From: Candidatus Competibacter sp.
Lineage (GTDB): Bacteria > Pseudomonadota > Gammaproteobacteria > Competibacterales > Competibacteraceae
Assembly: GCA_029624815.1 (NCBI GenBank)
Contig: JARSSH010000069.1
Span: forward strand, 1-44,429
Reading direction: 5' to 3'
DNA: 44,429 bases
Part shown: one piece after another, positions 37,342 through 44,429 of the stretch
How the letters are laid out: each line of letters begins with the position of its first letter
How positions within the stretch are numbered: position 1 is the first letter of the stretch
Made by a program: the position numbers and the translations under genes
Notes under the pieces: generated by a model
The model's input: only the letters and a program-made list of their open reading frames with translations
Told to the model about the DNA's origin: nothing
Database searches by the model: none

Positions 37342-38055
37342 ATGAAAACCCTGAAAGTCCTGTCGGTTCTGCTGTGTTATCCACAAGTCGACATGCAAGC
37401 CGCGCTGGATGAAATGGCGGAAACGCTGGATCGGGAAGATCTGCTACCGGAGCGGGAACGGCGGGCGCTGCGAGCATTCATGCAGCGCTTGAAGCGGACC
37501 GACCTGATGGAATCGCAGGAACGGTACGTGGCGACCTTCGACCGGGGTCGCGCGTTGTCGCTGCATCTGTTCGAGCACGTTCACGGCCAATCGCGCGATC
37601 GCGGTCAGGCAATGGTCAACCTGTTGGACGTCTATCGCCGGCACGGCTTCGAACTCGACGCTCGCGAATTGCCCGACTACATCCCGCTGTTTCTGGAGTA
37701 TCTGGCGCAGCGTCCGATGGGCGAGGCGCTGGATATGTTGGCCGACGCGATGCACGTCATGGCGCTGCTCGGCGCGCGACTGGCCGAACGCGGCAGCGAC
37801 TATAGCGCGATCTTCGACGCCCTCGCCGCGCTGGTCGGCGAGCCGGCGGACATCGAGGACATCCGCCGTCAGGCCGCCACCGAAGGTTCCGATCAAACCG
37901 TGGTGAACATGGACAAGATTTGGGAAGAGGAAGCGGTCACGTTCCTGGCCAATCGGGAGAGTTGTTCGGCCAGCCGCACGGGCTTGCGCGAGGCGCAACC
38001 GGTGCAGTGGATGCCCCGGCCCGGTTCGACGCCACAACCCGCCCGTTCCCTATGA
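37342..38055 (+). CDS. narJ: Nitrate reductase assembly chaperone
   Basis: 237 residues of TorD/NarJ fold. NarJ binds the NarG N-terminus and controls insertion of FS0 and Mo-bisMGD before membrane attachment; it is not part of the final enzyme. The family features LLCYP near the N-terminus, HLFEHVHGQSRDRGQAMV and LPDYIPLFLEYL are present. GAGGTGA precedes ATG 37342. Hairpin repeats lie on both sides of the gene. Confidence 0.95.
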   Translation: MKTLKVLSVLLCYPQVDMQAALDEMAETLDREDLLPERERRALRAFMQRLKRTDLMESQERYVATFDRGRALSLHLFEHVHGQSRDRGQAMVNLLDVYRRHGFELDARELPDYIPLFLEYLAQRPMGEALDMLADAMHVMALLGARLAERGSDYSAIFDALAALVGEPADIEDIRRQAATEGSDQTVVNMDKIWEEEAVTFLANRESCSASRTGLREAQPVQWMPRPGSTPQPARSL

Positions 38056-38063
38056 AAAACTCT

Positions 38064-38101
38064 CCTCGCCCCTTGGGAGAGGGGCCAAGGTGAGGTTTTT
38101 T
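38064..38101 (+). terminator. Repeat-derived hairpin with T run between narJ and narI
   Basis: CCTCGCCCCTTGG (38064-38076) pairs imperfectly with CCAAGGTGAGG (38085-38095), followed by TTTTTT (38096-38101). It is the reverse-oriented relative of the repeat at 3412-3460. Inside an operon it would act as a partial terminator or attenuator that lowers narI (and mobB) relative to narGHJ. Confidence 0.6.
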
Positions 38102-38121
38102 AACCCATTGAGGCTACGATC

Positions 38122-38802
38122 ATGAGTTATCTGGATACCCTGTTATTTGGCGTTTATCCTTACCTGGCCGGCGCGGTGTTTCTGCTCGGCAGTTTGGCGC
38201 GCTTCGACCGCGACCAGTTTACCTGGAAGGCCCATTCCAGCCAGATCCTGAGCAACAAGAACATGCGGCTGGCCAGCAACCTGTTTCACGTCGGTATTCT
38301 GCTGCTGTTTCTCGGCCATTTCGTCGGACTGCTCACTCCGCCGGAACTATTCCACGCTTTGGGCATCTCGGCGGGCGCCAAGCAAATCCTGGCCATCGTC
38401 GCCGGCAGTGTCGCCGGGCTGATGTGTTTTGTCGGGTTGACGATGCTGGTGCAGCGGCGACTGAATGACCCCCGGGTGCGCGCCACCAGTACCCGGATGG
38501 ACATCTTCATCCTGTTGCTGCTCTATGTGCAATTGATCCTGGGTCTGCTAACGGTGCCCGTGTCGCTGATGCACATGGACGGTGGCAACATGTTGCTGCT
38601 CATGCAGTGGGCGCGAAATGTCGTGACGTTCGATCCGGCGGAAGCCGTGGCGGCGATCGGCGGCATGGGGTTGCTGTTCAAGCTGCATATTTTCCTTGGC
38701 CTGACCGTGTTCCTGGTGTTTCCCTTCAGTCGGCTGGTGCATATTTGGAGCGCGCCGGTCACCTACGTGGCTCGTCCGTATCAGGTGGTGCGGCAGCGTT
38801 AA
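38122..38802 (+). CDS. narI: Respiratory nitrate reductase gamma subunit (cytochrome b)
   Basis: 226 residues, five membrane helices. NarI oxidises quinol on the periplasmic side and passes electrons over two b hemes to NarH. The four heme-ligand histidines are His56 (LFHVG), His66 (GHFVG), His189 (KLHIF) and His207 (VHIWS), matching E. coli His56, His66, His187 and His205. The end ARPYQVVRQR is typical. mobB starts 14 bases after its stop. Confidence 0.97.
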   Translation: MSYLDTLLFGVYPYLAGAVFLLGSLARFDRDQFTWKAHSSQILSNKNMRLASNLFHVGILLLFLGHFVGLLTPPELFHALGISAGAKQILAIVAGSVAGLMCFVGLTMLVQRRLNDPRVRATSTRMDIFILLLLYVQLILGLLTVPVSLMHMDGGNMLLLMQWARNVVTFDPAEAVAAIGGMGLLFKLHIFLGLTVFLVFPFSRLVHIWSAPVTYVARPYQVVRQR

Positions 38803-38816
38803 CCGGTTGGGCGGCG

Positions 38817-39329
38817 ATGAAAGTTCTCGGCGTCAGCGGCTGGAGCGGCTGCGGCAAGACCACGCTCATCGTCGCGCTGCTGCCCCGACTGCGCACGCAC
38901 GGGCTGACCGTGTCCACGCTCAAGCACGCCCATCACGATGTGGATCTGGATTCGCCCGGCAAGGATACCTGGCGTCACCGTCAGGCCGGCGCCCATGAAG
39001 TGATTCTGGCGACCGGCCGCCGCTGGGTCTTGTTGCACGAACTGCGCGAGGAACCGGAACCCGCGCTGGCCGAGTTGTTGACGTACTTGCAACCGGTGGA
39101 TTTGGTGCTGGTTGAGGGGTGGAAAAGCGGCGCCTACCCCAAGCTGGAAATCTGGCGGCGGTTGGCGGGGGACAAGCCGCCGCGTTTTCCCAGCGATCCG
39201 AGCATTGTCGCCGTGGCCTGCGAGCCGTTGTTGGAGCCGGTGGTGTACGGTCGTCCCGGCTTGCCGGTATTCCCACTGGCCGACCTGGACGGCATCGCCG
39301 GATTCGTGGTGGATTTTGCTCGATCCTGA
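38817..39329 (+). CDS. mobB: Molybdopterin-guanine dinucleotide biosynthesis adaptor protein
   Basis: 170-residue GTP-binding protein with a Walker A loop at about 8-16 (GWSGCGKTT) and the MobB motifs STLKHAHHD and DLVLVEGWKSGAYPKLE. It assists MobA in MGD formation. It follows narI closely and is probably the last gene of the nar operon. mobA is separate, upstream of narLX. Confidence 0.95.
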   Translation: MKVLGVSGWSGCGKTTLIVALLPRLRTHGLTVSTLKHAHHDVDLDSPGKDTWRHRQAGAHEVILATGRRWVLLHELREEPEPALAELLTYLQPVDLVLVEGWKSGAYPKLEIWRRLAGDKPPRFPSDPSIVAVACEPLLEPVVYGRPGLPVFPLADLDGIAGFVVDFARS

Positions 39330-39513
39330 GCGTGCGATTGTCCTGGTTTTCGCGCCGTCTTGACTTGCGGTTTGGCGGATTCTGCGCGAAAGTTCGACGC
39401 TGGACTAACCCGGCGGCGTGACTTTGCAGAGATGGCGATTTTCCGGCAACGGTTCGAGCGAGGCATCCCGCGCCCGCGGCACGGGGGGGCTCGTGCGGGC
39501 GGCGAATGGCGTC

Positions 39514-40281
39514 ATGGCTGAATCCGACAGCCACGCATCCGCCCGTCGGCACACCGCGCATCTGCTAAAGATGCTGCGTGGCCATGAGTCGGAGTCCGGC
39601 TCGCGGCTGGCGAATCCGGCGCGGCCGGTCGCGGACGCTGGTTCCGACTCCGATGGCGCCGTTCGTGTCGTGCCGATCGCGCCCAATGTCGATGTGCCCA
39701 CCGCCAAAATAGCCGAGGCTCCCGCCCCCTACCATCCGCCCCCGCTGCTTCCGGCGCCGCCGCCGGATCGTCCCGCGCCGCGCGCTCCATCGCCCCCTCC
39801 CATCCAGGCAGCGCCGCCGCGCCAGCGAGCGGGTTCCATCCCGACGGTGGGAGAGAGTTTGCGCCGACCGCAAGGGATCTTGGGGCGATTGATGGCGCGC
39901 GCCGACCGGCTGAACCGGCTCAATCGCATTTTTCGAGCCTACCTGCCGCCGCACCTGCACGATCATGCGGTGTTGATCCGATTGGATCAGGAGGATTGGA
40001 CGGTGCATGCCGATTCGTCCAGTTGGGCCACCCGATTGCGCTACGCCTTGCACAATATCCGTGAGACGCTTGGCCAGCAACTCGGCATTCCCTTGCCCAA
40101 GCCGCGCGTGCGGGTCGTGCCGCCCGACTTTCCGCCTCGCCCTCGACGACCGAGGCTGACGCTGACCCAACGCAATGCGAAACTGTTGGAAGTCACCGCC
40201 CGTAACGTACCGGACTCGCGCCTGAGCGCGGCCCTGCGGCGACTGGCGCAACATGCGGCTCTTTCTTCCGGGACCGCATGA
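39514..40281 (+). CDS. DciA-like (DUF721) protein
   Basis: 255 residues from ATG 39514. The first half is Pro/Ala-rich and probably disordered. The DUF721 domain lies at about 120-185, with LNRLNRIFRAYLPPHL and the hallmark DSSSWATRLRY, followed by a helical tail (DSRLSAALRRLAQHA). DciA is the ancestral loader of the replicative helicase DnaB in bacteria without DnaC. Here the domain is preceded by an unusually long disordered part. A GTG at 39418 would add 32 low-complexity residues. Neither start has a strong ribosome binding site. recC begins 67 bases downstream. Confidence 0.75.
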   Translation: MAESDSHASARRHTAHLLKMLRGHESESGSRLANPARPVADAGSDSDGAVRVVPIAPNVDVPTAKIAEAPAPYHPPPLLPAPPPDRPAPRAPSPPPIQAAPPRQRAGSIPTVGESLRRPQGILGRLMARADRLNRLNRIFRAYLPPHLHDHAVLIRLDQEDWTVHADSSSWATRLRYALHNIRETLGQQLGIPLPKPRVRVVPPDFPPRPRRPRLTLTQRNAKLLEVTARNVPDSRLSAALRRLAQHAALSSGTA

Positions 40282-40348
40282 GATCGCCGAACCCGAACGG
40301 GCCACGGCCCGCCCGCGCCGCGCCTTTCCTCAGCCAAGGCACACCCCA

Positions 40349-43300
40349 GTGTTTTACAGCTATCAAAGCAATCGGCTTGAAATCCTGACCGAGCAACTGG
40401 CCAGTGTATTGCGACGGCCTTTGCGTGCGCCGCTGGCGCGAGAAGTCATGGTCACCCAGAGCAACGGCATGGCTCGCTGGCTGGCGCTGCGCTTGGCCGA
40501 GCACTTGGGGGTTTGCGCCAATCTGACGTTCCAGTTTCCGGCAACTTTTCTCTGGGAGATGAGCCGGGCGGTGCTGCGCCAGTTGCCGCCGACCTCGGCA
40601 TTCGATAAGCCGGTGCTGGTTTGGCGGGTCATGGCGCTGTTGCGGGAGTTGGAGGACGCGCCGCGCTTTGACGCGTTGCGAGCCTATCTCGGCGACGGTG
40701 GCGACGATTTTCGCCGCCACGAACTGGCCTGCCGCATCGCCGATGGTTTCGATCAATACCTGGTTTATCGCCCGGACTGGATCGAGAAGTGGGAGGCGGG
40801 CGAGGAGGACCACTGGCAGGCGGAACTGTGGCGGCGGTTGGCGCGGACGGGCGCGGCGCACCGGGTGCGGGTGCGGAAACAATTTCGCAAGGCGTTGCAC
40901 GACGGCGATTTCGATCGCCGCCGCTTGCCGGAACGGGTCGCCGTCATCGGTGTGGCGGCGCTGCCGCCGTTGTATCTGGACCTGTTGGCGGAACTGGCGT
41001 GCCATGTGGATCTGCATTTGTTCGTGTTGAATCCCTGCCAGGAATACTGGGGCGACATCCGGGCCGAACGCGATCTGGCCCGGTTGGGCGAGGAGACCGA
41101 CCCGGAGGAGGCTTATCTGACGGTCGGCAATCCGCTGTTGGCCTCCTGCGGCAAACAGGGGCGGGATTTCATCGACTTGCTGCATGCGTATCCGCGAACC
41201 GAGTGGGACGGCTTCGCCGAACCCGACGGCGACAGGCTGTTGCCTCGCTTGCAGGCCGATATTCTGCATTTGCGCGAGCGGGGCGGCGAAGAGTGCCGGC
41301 CGTTGCCGCTGCGACCGGACGACCGCTCGTTACAAATCCACGCCTGCCATGGGCCGATGCGCGAGGTCGAGGTGTTACACGATCGCTTGCTGGCGCTGTT
41401 CGCGGCGCGGCGGGATCTGAAGCCGTCGGACGTAATCGTGATGGCGCCGGACATCGCCGTGTACGGGCCGCTGATCGAGGCGGTGTTCGACAGCGCCCCG
41501 CGCGAACGGCGGATACCGTTCAGCGTCGCCGATCGGGGCGCGCGGATCGAGAATCCGCTGATCGAGATATTTTTCGAGCTGCTGGACCTGGGCGGCGGAC
41601 GCCATGACGCCGCGCAGGTGCTGGGCCTGCTGGAGCCGCCGGCGGTGCGGCGGCGATTCGGCCTGGCGGAAGACGATCTGGAACGCATCCGTCGCTGGGT
41701 GCGGGGCGCCGGCATTCGCTGGGGCATCGACGCCGGCACTAAAAGCACTTGGGATTTGCCCGCCACCGCCGAGCACACCTGGCGGGCCGGACTGGACCGG
41801 CTGCTGCTGGGTTACGCGCTGCCGGGAAACGGCCGCGAGCTGTACGACGGCATTCTGCCCTACGACGAGGTGGAAGGCGGCGAGGCGCGGGCGCTGGGAT
41901 GCGTGCAGAGCTTCACCGAGGCGCTGTTCGGCCTGGATGCCCGCTTGCGCGAGCGCCGCTCGCTGGCGGCCTGGGTGGACGTGCTGCGCGGCGTGCTGGA
42001 GCAATTTTTCGAGCCCCGCGACCGTGAAGAGAACGAACTGCAACTGATTCGGGCCGCGTTGGAAACGCTGCGCGGCAACGCCGAACTGGCGGAGTTCGAC
42101 GAGCCGGTGTTGCTGTCGGTGGTGAAATCGGCGCTGCGCGGGCAGTTGAATACCACCGAGAGCGGCGTGGGACGCTTTCTGGGCGGTGGGGTGACCTGTT
42201 GCGCGACGGTGCCGATGCGCAGCATCCCGTTTCCGGTGGTGTGCCTGCTCGGCATGAACGACGACGCCTATCCGCGCCCACAGCGGCCGGTGGGTTTCGA
42301 TTTGATGGCGACCCGATTCCGGCGCGGCGACCGCTCCCGCCGCCAGGACGATCGCTATCTATTCCTGGAGACCCTGCTATCGGCCCGAACGTGTTTTTAC
42401 CTCAGCTACGTCGGCCAGAACATCCGCGATAATTCGGTGTTGCCGCCCTCGGTGCTGATCGGCGAACTGCTGGATGTGGTGGACCGAGGTTTTTATGGCG
42501 TCGATGGCGGTCGAGCCAGCGCGCAACTGCTGACGCGCCATCCCTTGCAGCCATTCAGCCGGCGCTATTTCAGCGGCGACGCGCGCCTGTTCAGCTACGC
42601 GCGGGAATGGGTGGAAGCCAGTCGGCGAGCCGGGCGCGGCGAACGAGTGGCGACGGCTCTGTTGGCGGAGGAGTTGCCGGAACCGGAGCCGGCCTTGCGC
42701 ACGGTGAGTCTGGAGGGACTGGTTCGATTCTTCAAGAATCCGGCGCGTTGGTTGTTGCGCGAGCGGCTGGGCATCCGAGTGGAGGAGGGCGAGGAAGCGC
42801 TGGAGACCCGCGAGCCATTCGTGCTGGATGGATTGGAAAATTATCAGGTGTTGGGTCGAGCGTTGGATCTGCACCGCGCGGATCGGCCGGCGGCGGACAT
42901 CGAGGCGGTGCTGCGGGCGGGCGGAGCGCTGCCGCACGGGCAGGTGGGCGAATGCGTGTTCGCCGGGGCGCGGGATCGCGTGGTTCGTTTCGCCGGGCGG
43001 CTGGGGCGGGTGGTGCCGCGACGGGCGGCCGAACCGCTGGGCCTGGATCTGACGCTGGGGGAATTCCGCCTGAACGGCCGGTTGACCGGGCTGACGCCGG
43101 ACGGGTGGGTGGGCTATCGACTGGCGTCGATGAAGGCCAACGATTATTTGAATTTGTGGCTGCATCATCTGGCATCGAACGCCGTGACCCCGGTGGAGGC
43201 TGGCTCATGCAGTCATTGGATAGCGGAAGATCAGGAAGTGGTGCTGGAGCCGGTCGCCAATCCCCACGAAACATTGCGGGCGCTACTGGAACTGTACTGG

Positions 43301-43573
43301 CGAGGGACGCGGCGCTTGCTGCATTTCTTTCCGAAAAGCGCGCTGGCTTATGTCGAGAAACTGGTCAAGGACGGCGACGGGGAGCGCGCGCTGCGGGCGG
43401 CGCAAACCGAGTGGGCGGGCAGCGAATACCGGCGGAGCCGTCCAGAGCGGGAGGATGGCTATTATCGCTTGGCGTTCCGCGATACCGATCCGCTGGATGG
43501 GGATTTCGTGGAGCTGGCTACGGCGGTTTTCGAACCGCTGTTTGCCCATGTTCGACGCGAGGCGGGGGATTGA
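40349..43573 (+). CDS. recC: Exodeoxyribonuclease V gamma subunit
   Basis: 1074 residues. RecC holds the RecBCD complex together, splits the DNA strands and recognises Chi in E. coli. It aligns along its length with E. coli RecC: YSYQSNRLEILTEQL, QSNGMARWLALRLAE, FDQYLVYRPDW, a VGNPLLASCGKQGRDFIDLL stretch, CHGPMREVEVLHDRLLA, MRSIPFPVVCLLGMNDDAYP and RGDRSRRQDDRYLFLE. GTG 40349 was chosen from the RecC N-terminus (VFYSYQSNR); the open frame extends upstream into the DciA-like gene. recB and recD are not in the window. The 3' end is overlapped in antisense by the hicA frame. Confidence 0.95.
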   Translation: MFYSYQSNRLEILTEQLASVLRRPLRAPLAREVMVTQSNGMARWLALRLAEHLGVCANLTFQFPATFLWEMSRAVLRQLPPTSAFDKPVLVWRVMALLRELEDAPRFDALRAYLGDGGDDFRRHELACRIADGFDQYLVYRPDWIEKWEAGEEDHWQAELWRRLARTGAAHRVRVRKQFRKALHDGDFDRRRLPERVAVIGVAALPPLYLDLLAELACHVDLHLFVLNPCQEYWGDIRAERDLARLGEETDPEEAYLTVGNPLLASCGKQGRDFIDLLHAYPRTEWDGFAEPDGDRLLPRLQADILHLRERGGEECRPLPLRPDDRSLQIHACHGPMREVEVLHDRLLALFAARRDLKPSDVIVMAPDIAVYGPLIEAVFDSAPRERRIPFSVADRGARIENPLIEIFFELLDLGGGRHDAAQVLGLLEPPAVRRRFGLAEDDLERIRRWVRGAGIRWGIDAGTKSTWDLPATAEHTWRAGLDRLLLGYALPGNGRELYDGILPYDEVEGGEARALGCVQSFTEALFGLDARLRERRSLAAWVDVLRGVLEQFFEPRDREENELQLIRAALETLRGNAELAEFDEPVLLSVVKSALRGQLNTTESGVGRFLGGGVTCCATVPMRSIPFPVVCLLGMNDDAYPRPQRPVGFDLMATRFRRGDRSRRQDDRYLFLETLLSARTCFYLSYVGQNIRDNSVLPPSVLIGELLDVVDRGFYGVDGGRASAQLLTRHPLQPFSRRYFSGDARLFSYAREWVEASRRAGRGERVATALLAEELPEPEPALRTVSLEGLVRFFKNPARWLLRERLGIRVEEGEEALETREPFVLDGLENYQVLGRALDLHRADRPAADIEAVLRAGGALPHGQVGECVFAGARDRVVRFAGRLGRVVPRRAAEPLGLDLTLGEFRLNGRLTGLTPDGWVGYRLASMKANDYLNLWLHHLASNAVTPVEAGSCSHWIAEDQEVVLEPVANPHETLRALLELYWRGTRRLLHFFPKSALAYVEKLVKDGDGERALRAAQTEWAGSEYRRSRPEREDGYYRLAFRDTDPLDGDFVELATAVFEPLFAHVRREAGD

Positions 43574-43801
43574 TTGCCATTTGCTTTCTAACGCCCATCT
43601 TGAAATGCCCGACTGCCGGATAATGGATTGAAGTGTCCCGATCCGGATTTCCGTATGGTTGGGTACGGGAACCGTTATCGTGGTTTCTTCAAGTTGCTTT
43701 TGCATGATTACGTGGCTACCGCGTTGACGAACCTCGACAAAACCATGGCGAGCTAAAATGGCGCAAATGTCTTGGCCTGACAGAATGCGCAACTTACCCA
43801 A
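43283..43801 (-). CDS. hicA: HicA mRNA-interferase toxin, stop codon lost
   Basis: The first about 72 residues (43801 to about 43586) are a full HicA: GKLRILSGQDICAILARHGF, the catalytic-histidine motif RQRGSHVIMQK, TVPVPNHTEIRIGTLQSII and RQSGISR. HicA normally stops here. This frame instead runs another 100 codons antisense through the end of recC to 43283. A TAG is present in a neighbouring frame just where the stop is expected, so a small indel or a junction may have removed it. The start is TTG 43801 (GGAG upstream, overlapping the hicB stop by 8 bases) or TTG 43807. HicA is an RNA-cleaving toxin. Whether the extended form is active is unknown. Confidence 0.75.
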   Translation of the reverse strand: MGKLRILSGQDICAILARHGFVEVRQRGSHVIMQKQLEETTITVPVPNHTEIRIGTLQSIIRQSGISRWALESKWQSIPRLASNMGKQRFENRRSQLHEIPIQRIGIAERQAIIAILPLWTAPPVFAARPLGLRRPQRALPVAVLDQFLDISQRAFRKEMQQAPRPSPVQFQ

Positions 43802-44015
43802 CAGCAATCTCCACTTGCGTTATGTATATCTCTTGGTGAAGCCGCTCATGGATTTCTGATGCTGAAGCAGCCTCGAAAAACAATTCAAGAGCTTCTCGAA
43901 GATTTTCCCGGGCTTCTTGAACAGTGTCTCCTTGGCTGGCTATATCGAGTTGAGGACACAGCGAGACATAATCGTTACCTTCGCGCTCGATAATGGCTGT
44001 AAGTTGTTTTAGCAC
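43794..44015 (-). CDS. hicB: HicB antitoxin (short UPF0150 form)
   Basis: 73 residues, the minimal HicB fold: EREGNDYVSLCPQLDIASQG and DTVQEARENLREALELFFE, without a separate DNA-binding domain. It starts at GTG 44015 with GGAG about 8-10 bases upstream. The order hicB-hicA is the reverse of the E. coli hicAB order but is common for UPF0150/YcfA pairs. The 3' end overlaps the hicA start. Confidence 0.88.
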   Translation of the reverse strand: MLKQLTAIIEREGNDYVSLCPQLDIASQGDTVQEARENLREALELFFEAASASEIHERLHQEIYITQVEIAVG

Positions 44016-44064
44016 GATAATTACTCCAAGCTCAAAAAGCTATCTAGTTCGGCTGAGATAAAAA

Positions 44065-44352
44065 TTATTTAAGCAACGCTTTCAACATGCCAAATTTCTC
44101 GGCTTCAGTAAAAACGCCTGCAAGAATTGCCTTCTCAAACAATGGCATCCAATCTGGCGTGTTGATGTCAGCGGGTCGCATGGCTTGATTCCCATTATTC
44201 CATCAAGCCAGTCGAATTTCCTCGCATCCTCCTTTCGTAAAAATACGTTCAAGACAGATTGAATCATTGGGTTTCGCCTCCCATGTGCAAGCCAAGACGT
44301 AGCAGTAATCAGTTTCCTTGATTGCTATTGAACGCGCCTCTTGTTCATTCAT
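44065..44352 (-). pseudogene. Small gene interrupted by an in-frame TGA
   Basis: From ATG 44352 (GGAG upstream) 49 codons read MNEQEARSIAIKETDYCYVL and end EEIRLA at TGA 44203-44205. The same frame continues with WNNGNQAMRPADINTPDW to TAA at 44065, 96 codons in all. The join RLA-TGA-WNNGNQ suggests a TGG-to-TGA change in one small protein. I do not recognise the family. It could instead be two short genes, the second starting at ATG 44181. It lies 49 bases upstream of hicB. Confidence 0.5.
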
Positions 44353-44371
44353 CGCAATACGCTCCTCTAGT

Positions 44372-44429
44372 TTGCCTAACGGGGCGGCGGATAAGCCGCG
44401 AGGTCGGAAAAGCCGAAGGCTTTGACGGC
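44372..44429 (-). repeat. Possible partial integron attC site
   Basis: On the minus strand GTTAGGC (44372-44378) fits the attC core GTTRRRY and lies about 20 bases before the ATG of the interrupted gene, the usual cassette spacing. Outward from it are GCGGC/GCCGC and AAAGCC/GGCTTT pairings (about 44385-44424) that resemble an attC arm and terminal loop. The partner core lies beyond the window, so this remains tentative. Confidence 0.35.

Noticed and set aside
44203-44205. TGA as a selenocysteine codon
   Set aside because: No SECIS-like hairpin is evident right after the TGA, and the next codon and context fit a mutated Trp codon better.

Overview
This is a GC-rich chromosomal segment of a gammaproteobacterium. 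The evidence is the thrS-infC-rpmI-rplT-pheS-pheT-ihfA order, a prfB(frameshifted)-lysS pair, RecC-type recombination and an E. coli-like narXL/narGHJI locus. The combination of denitrification-type NarK porters, a Pat/Acs pair and persulfide dioxygenase would fit a Competibacter/Contendobacter-like or Chromatiales-related lineage. That lineage guess is inference only.

Layout. 1-7416: the 3' end of tRNA-Val(GAC), then a translation operon (thrS, infC starting at AUC, rpmI, rplT, pheS, pheT, ihfA), tRNA-Pro(GGG) and a strong terminator. 7417-7875 holds no gene I recognise. 7876-12843: fructose-bisphosphate aldolase, a convergent tail-anchored coiled-coil protein with an internal 60-residue duplication, then prfB and lysS. 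12865-17467: a small zinc-ribbon-like protein, a B12-binding radical SAM protein, divergent pdxH and a thioredoxin/CcdA-type membrane fusion, then about 590 bp of non-coding DNA with an orphan promoter and terminator. 17468-22648: an acyl carrier protein, an AMP-forming acetyl-CoA-synthetase-like enzyme, and a divergent Pat/PatZ-type protein acetyltransferase.

22755-39329 is largely a nitrate respiration island: persulfide dioxygenase, mobA, an HPP-family membrane protein, narL and narX (minus strand), a NarK1-NarK2 fusion porter, a second NarK2-type porter, narG, narH, narJ, narI and mobB. NarX/NarL sense nitrate, and a NarL 7-2-7 palindrome lies between narX and narK. The NarK proteins move nitrate in and nitrite out. 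NarGHI reduces nitrate with quinol electrons, NarJ assembles it, and MobA/MobB supply or assist the molybdenum guanine dinucleotide cofactor. Repeat-like hairpins separate narJ from both narH and narI.

39514-44429: a DciA-like (DUF721) helicase-loader protein, recC, then a more AT-rich decaying edge on the minus strand. That edge carries a small gene interrupted by an in-frame TGA, hicB, and a hicA whose reading frame has no stop and runs antisense into recC. The last 60 bases carry a GTTAGGC core with an imperfect hairpin that looks like part of an integron attC site. No CRISPR array, complete insertion sequence or rRNA gene was seen.
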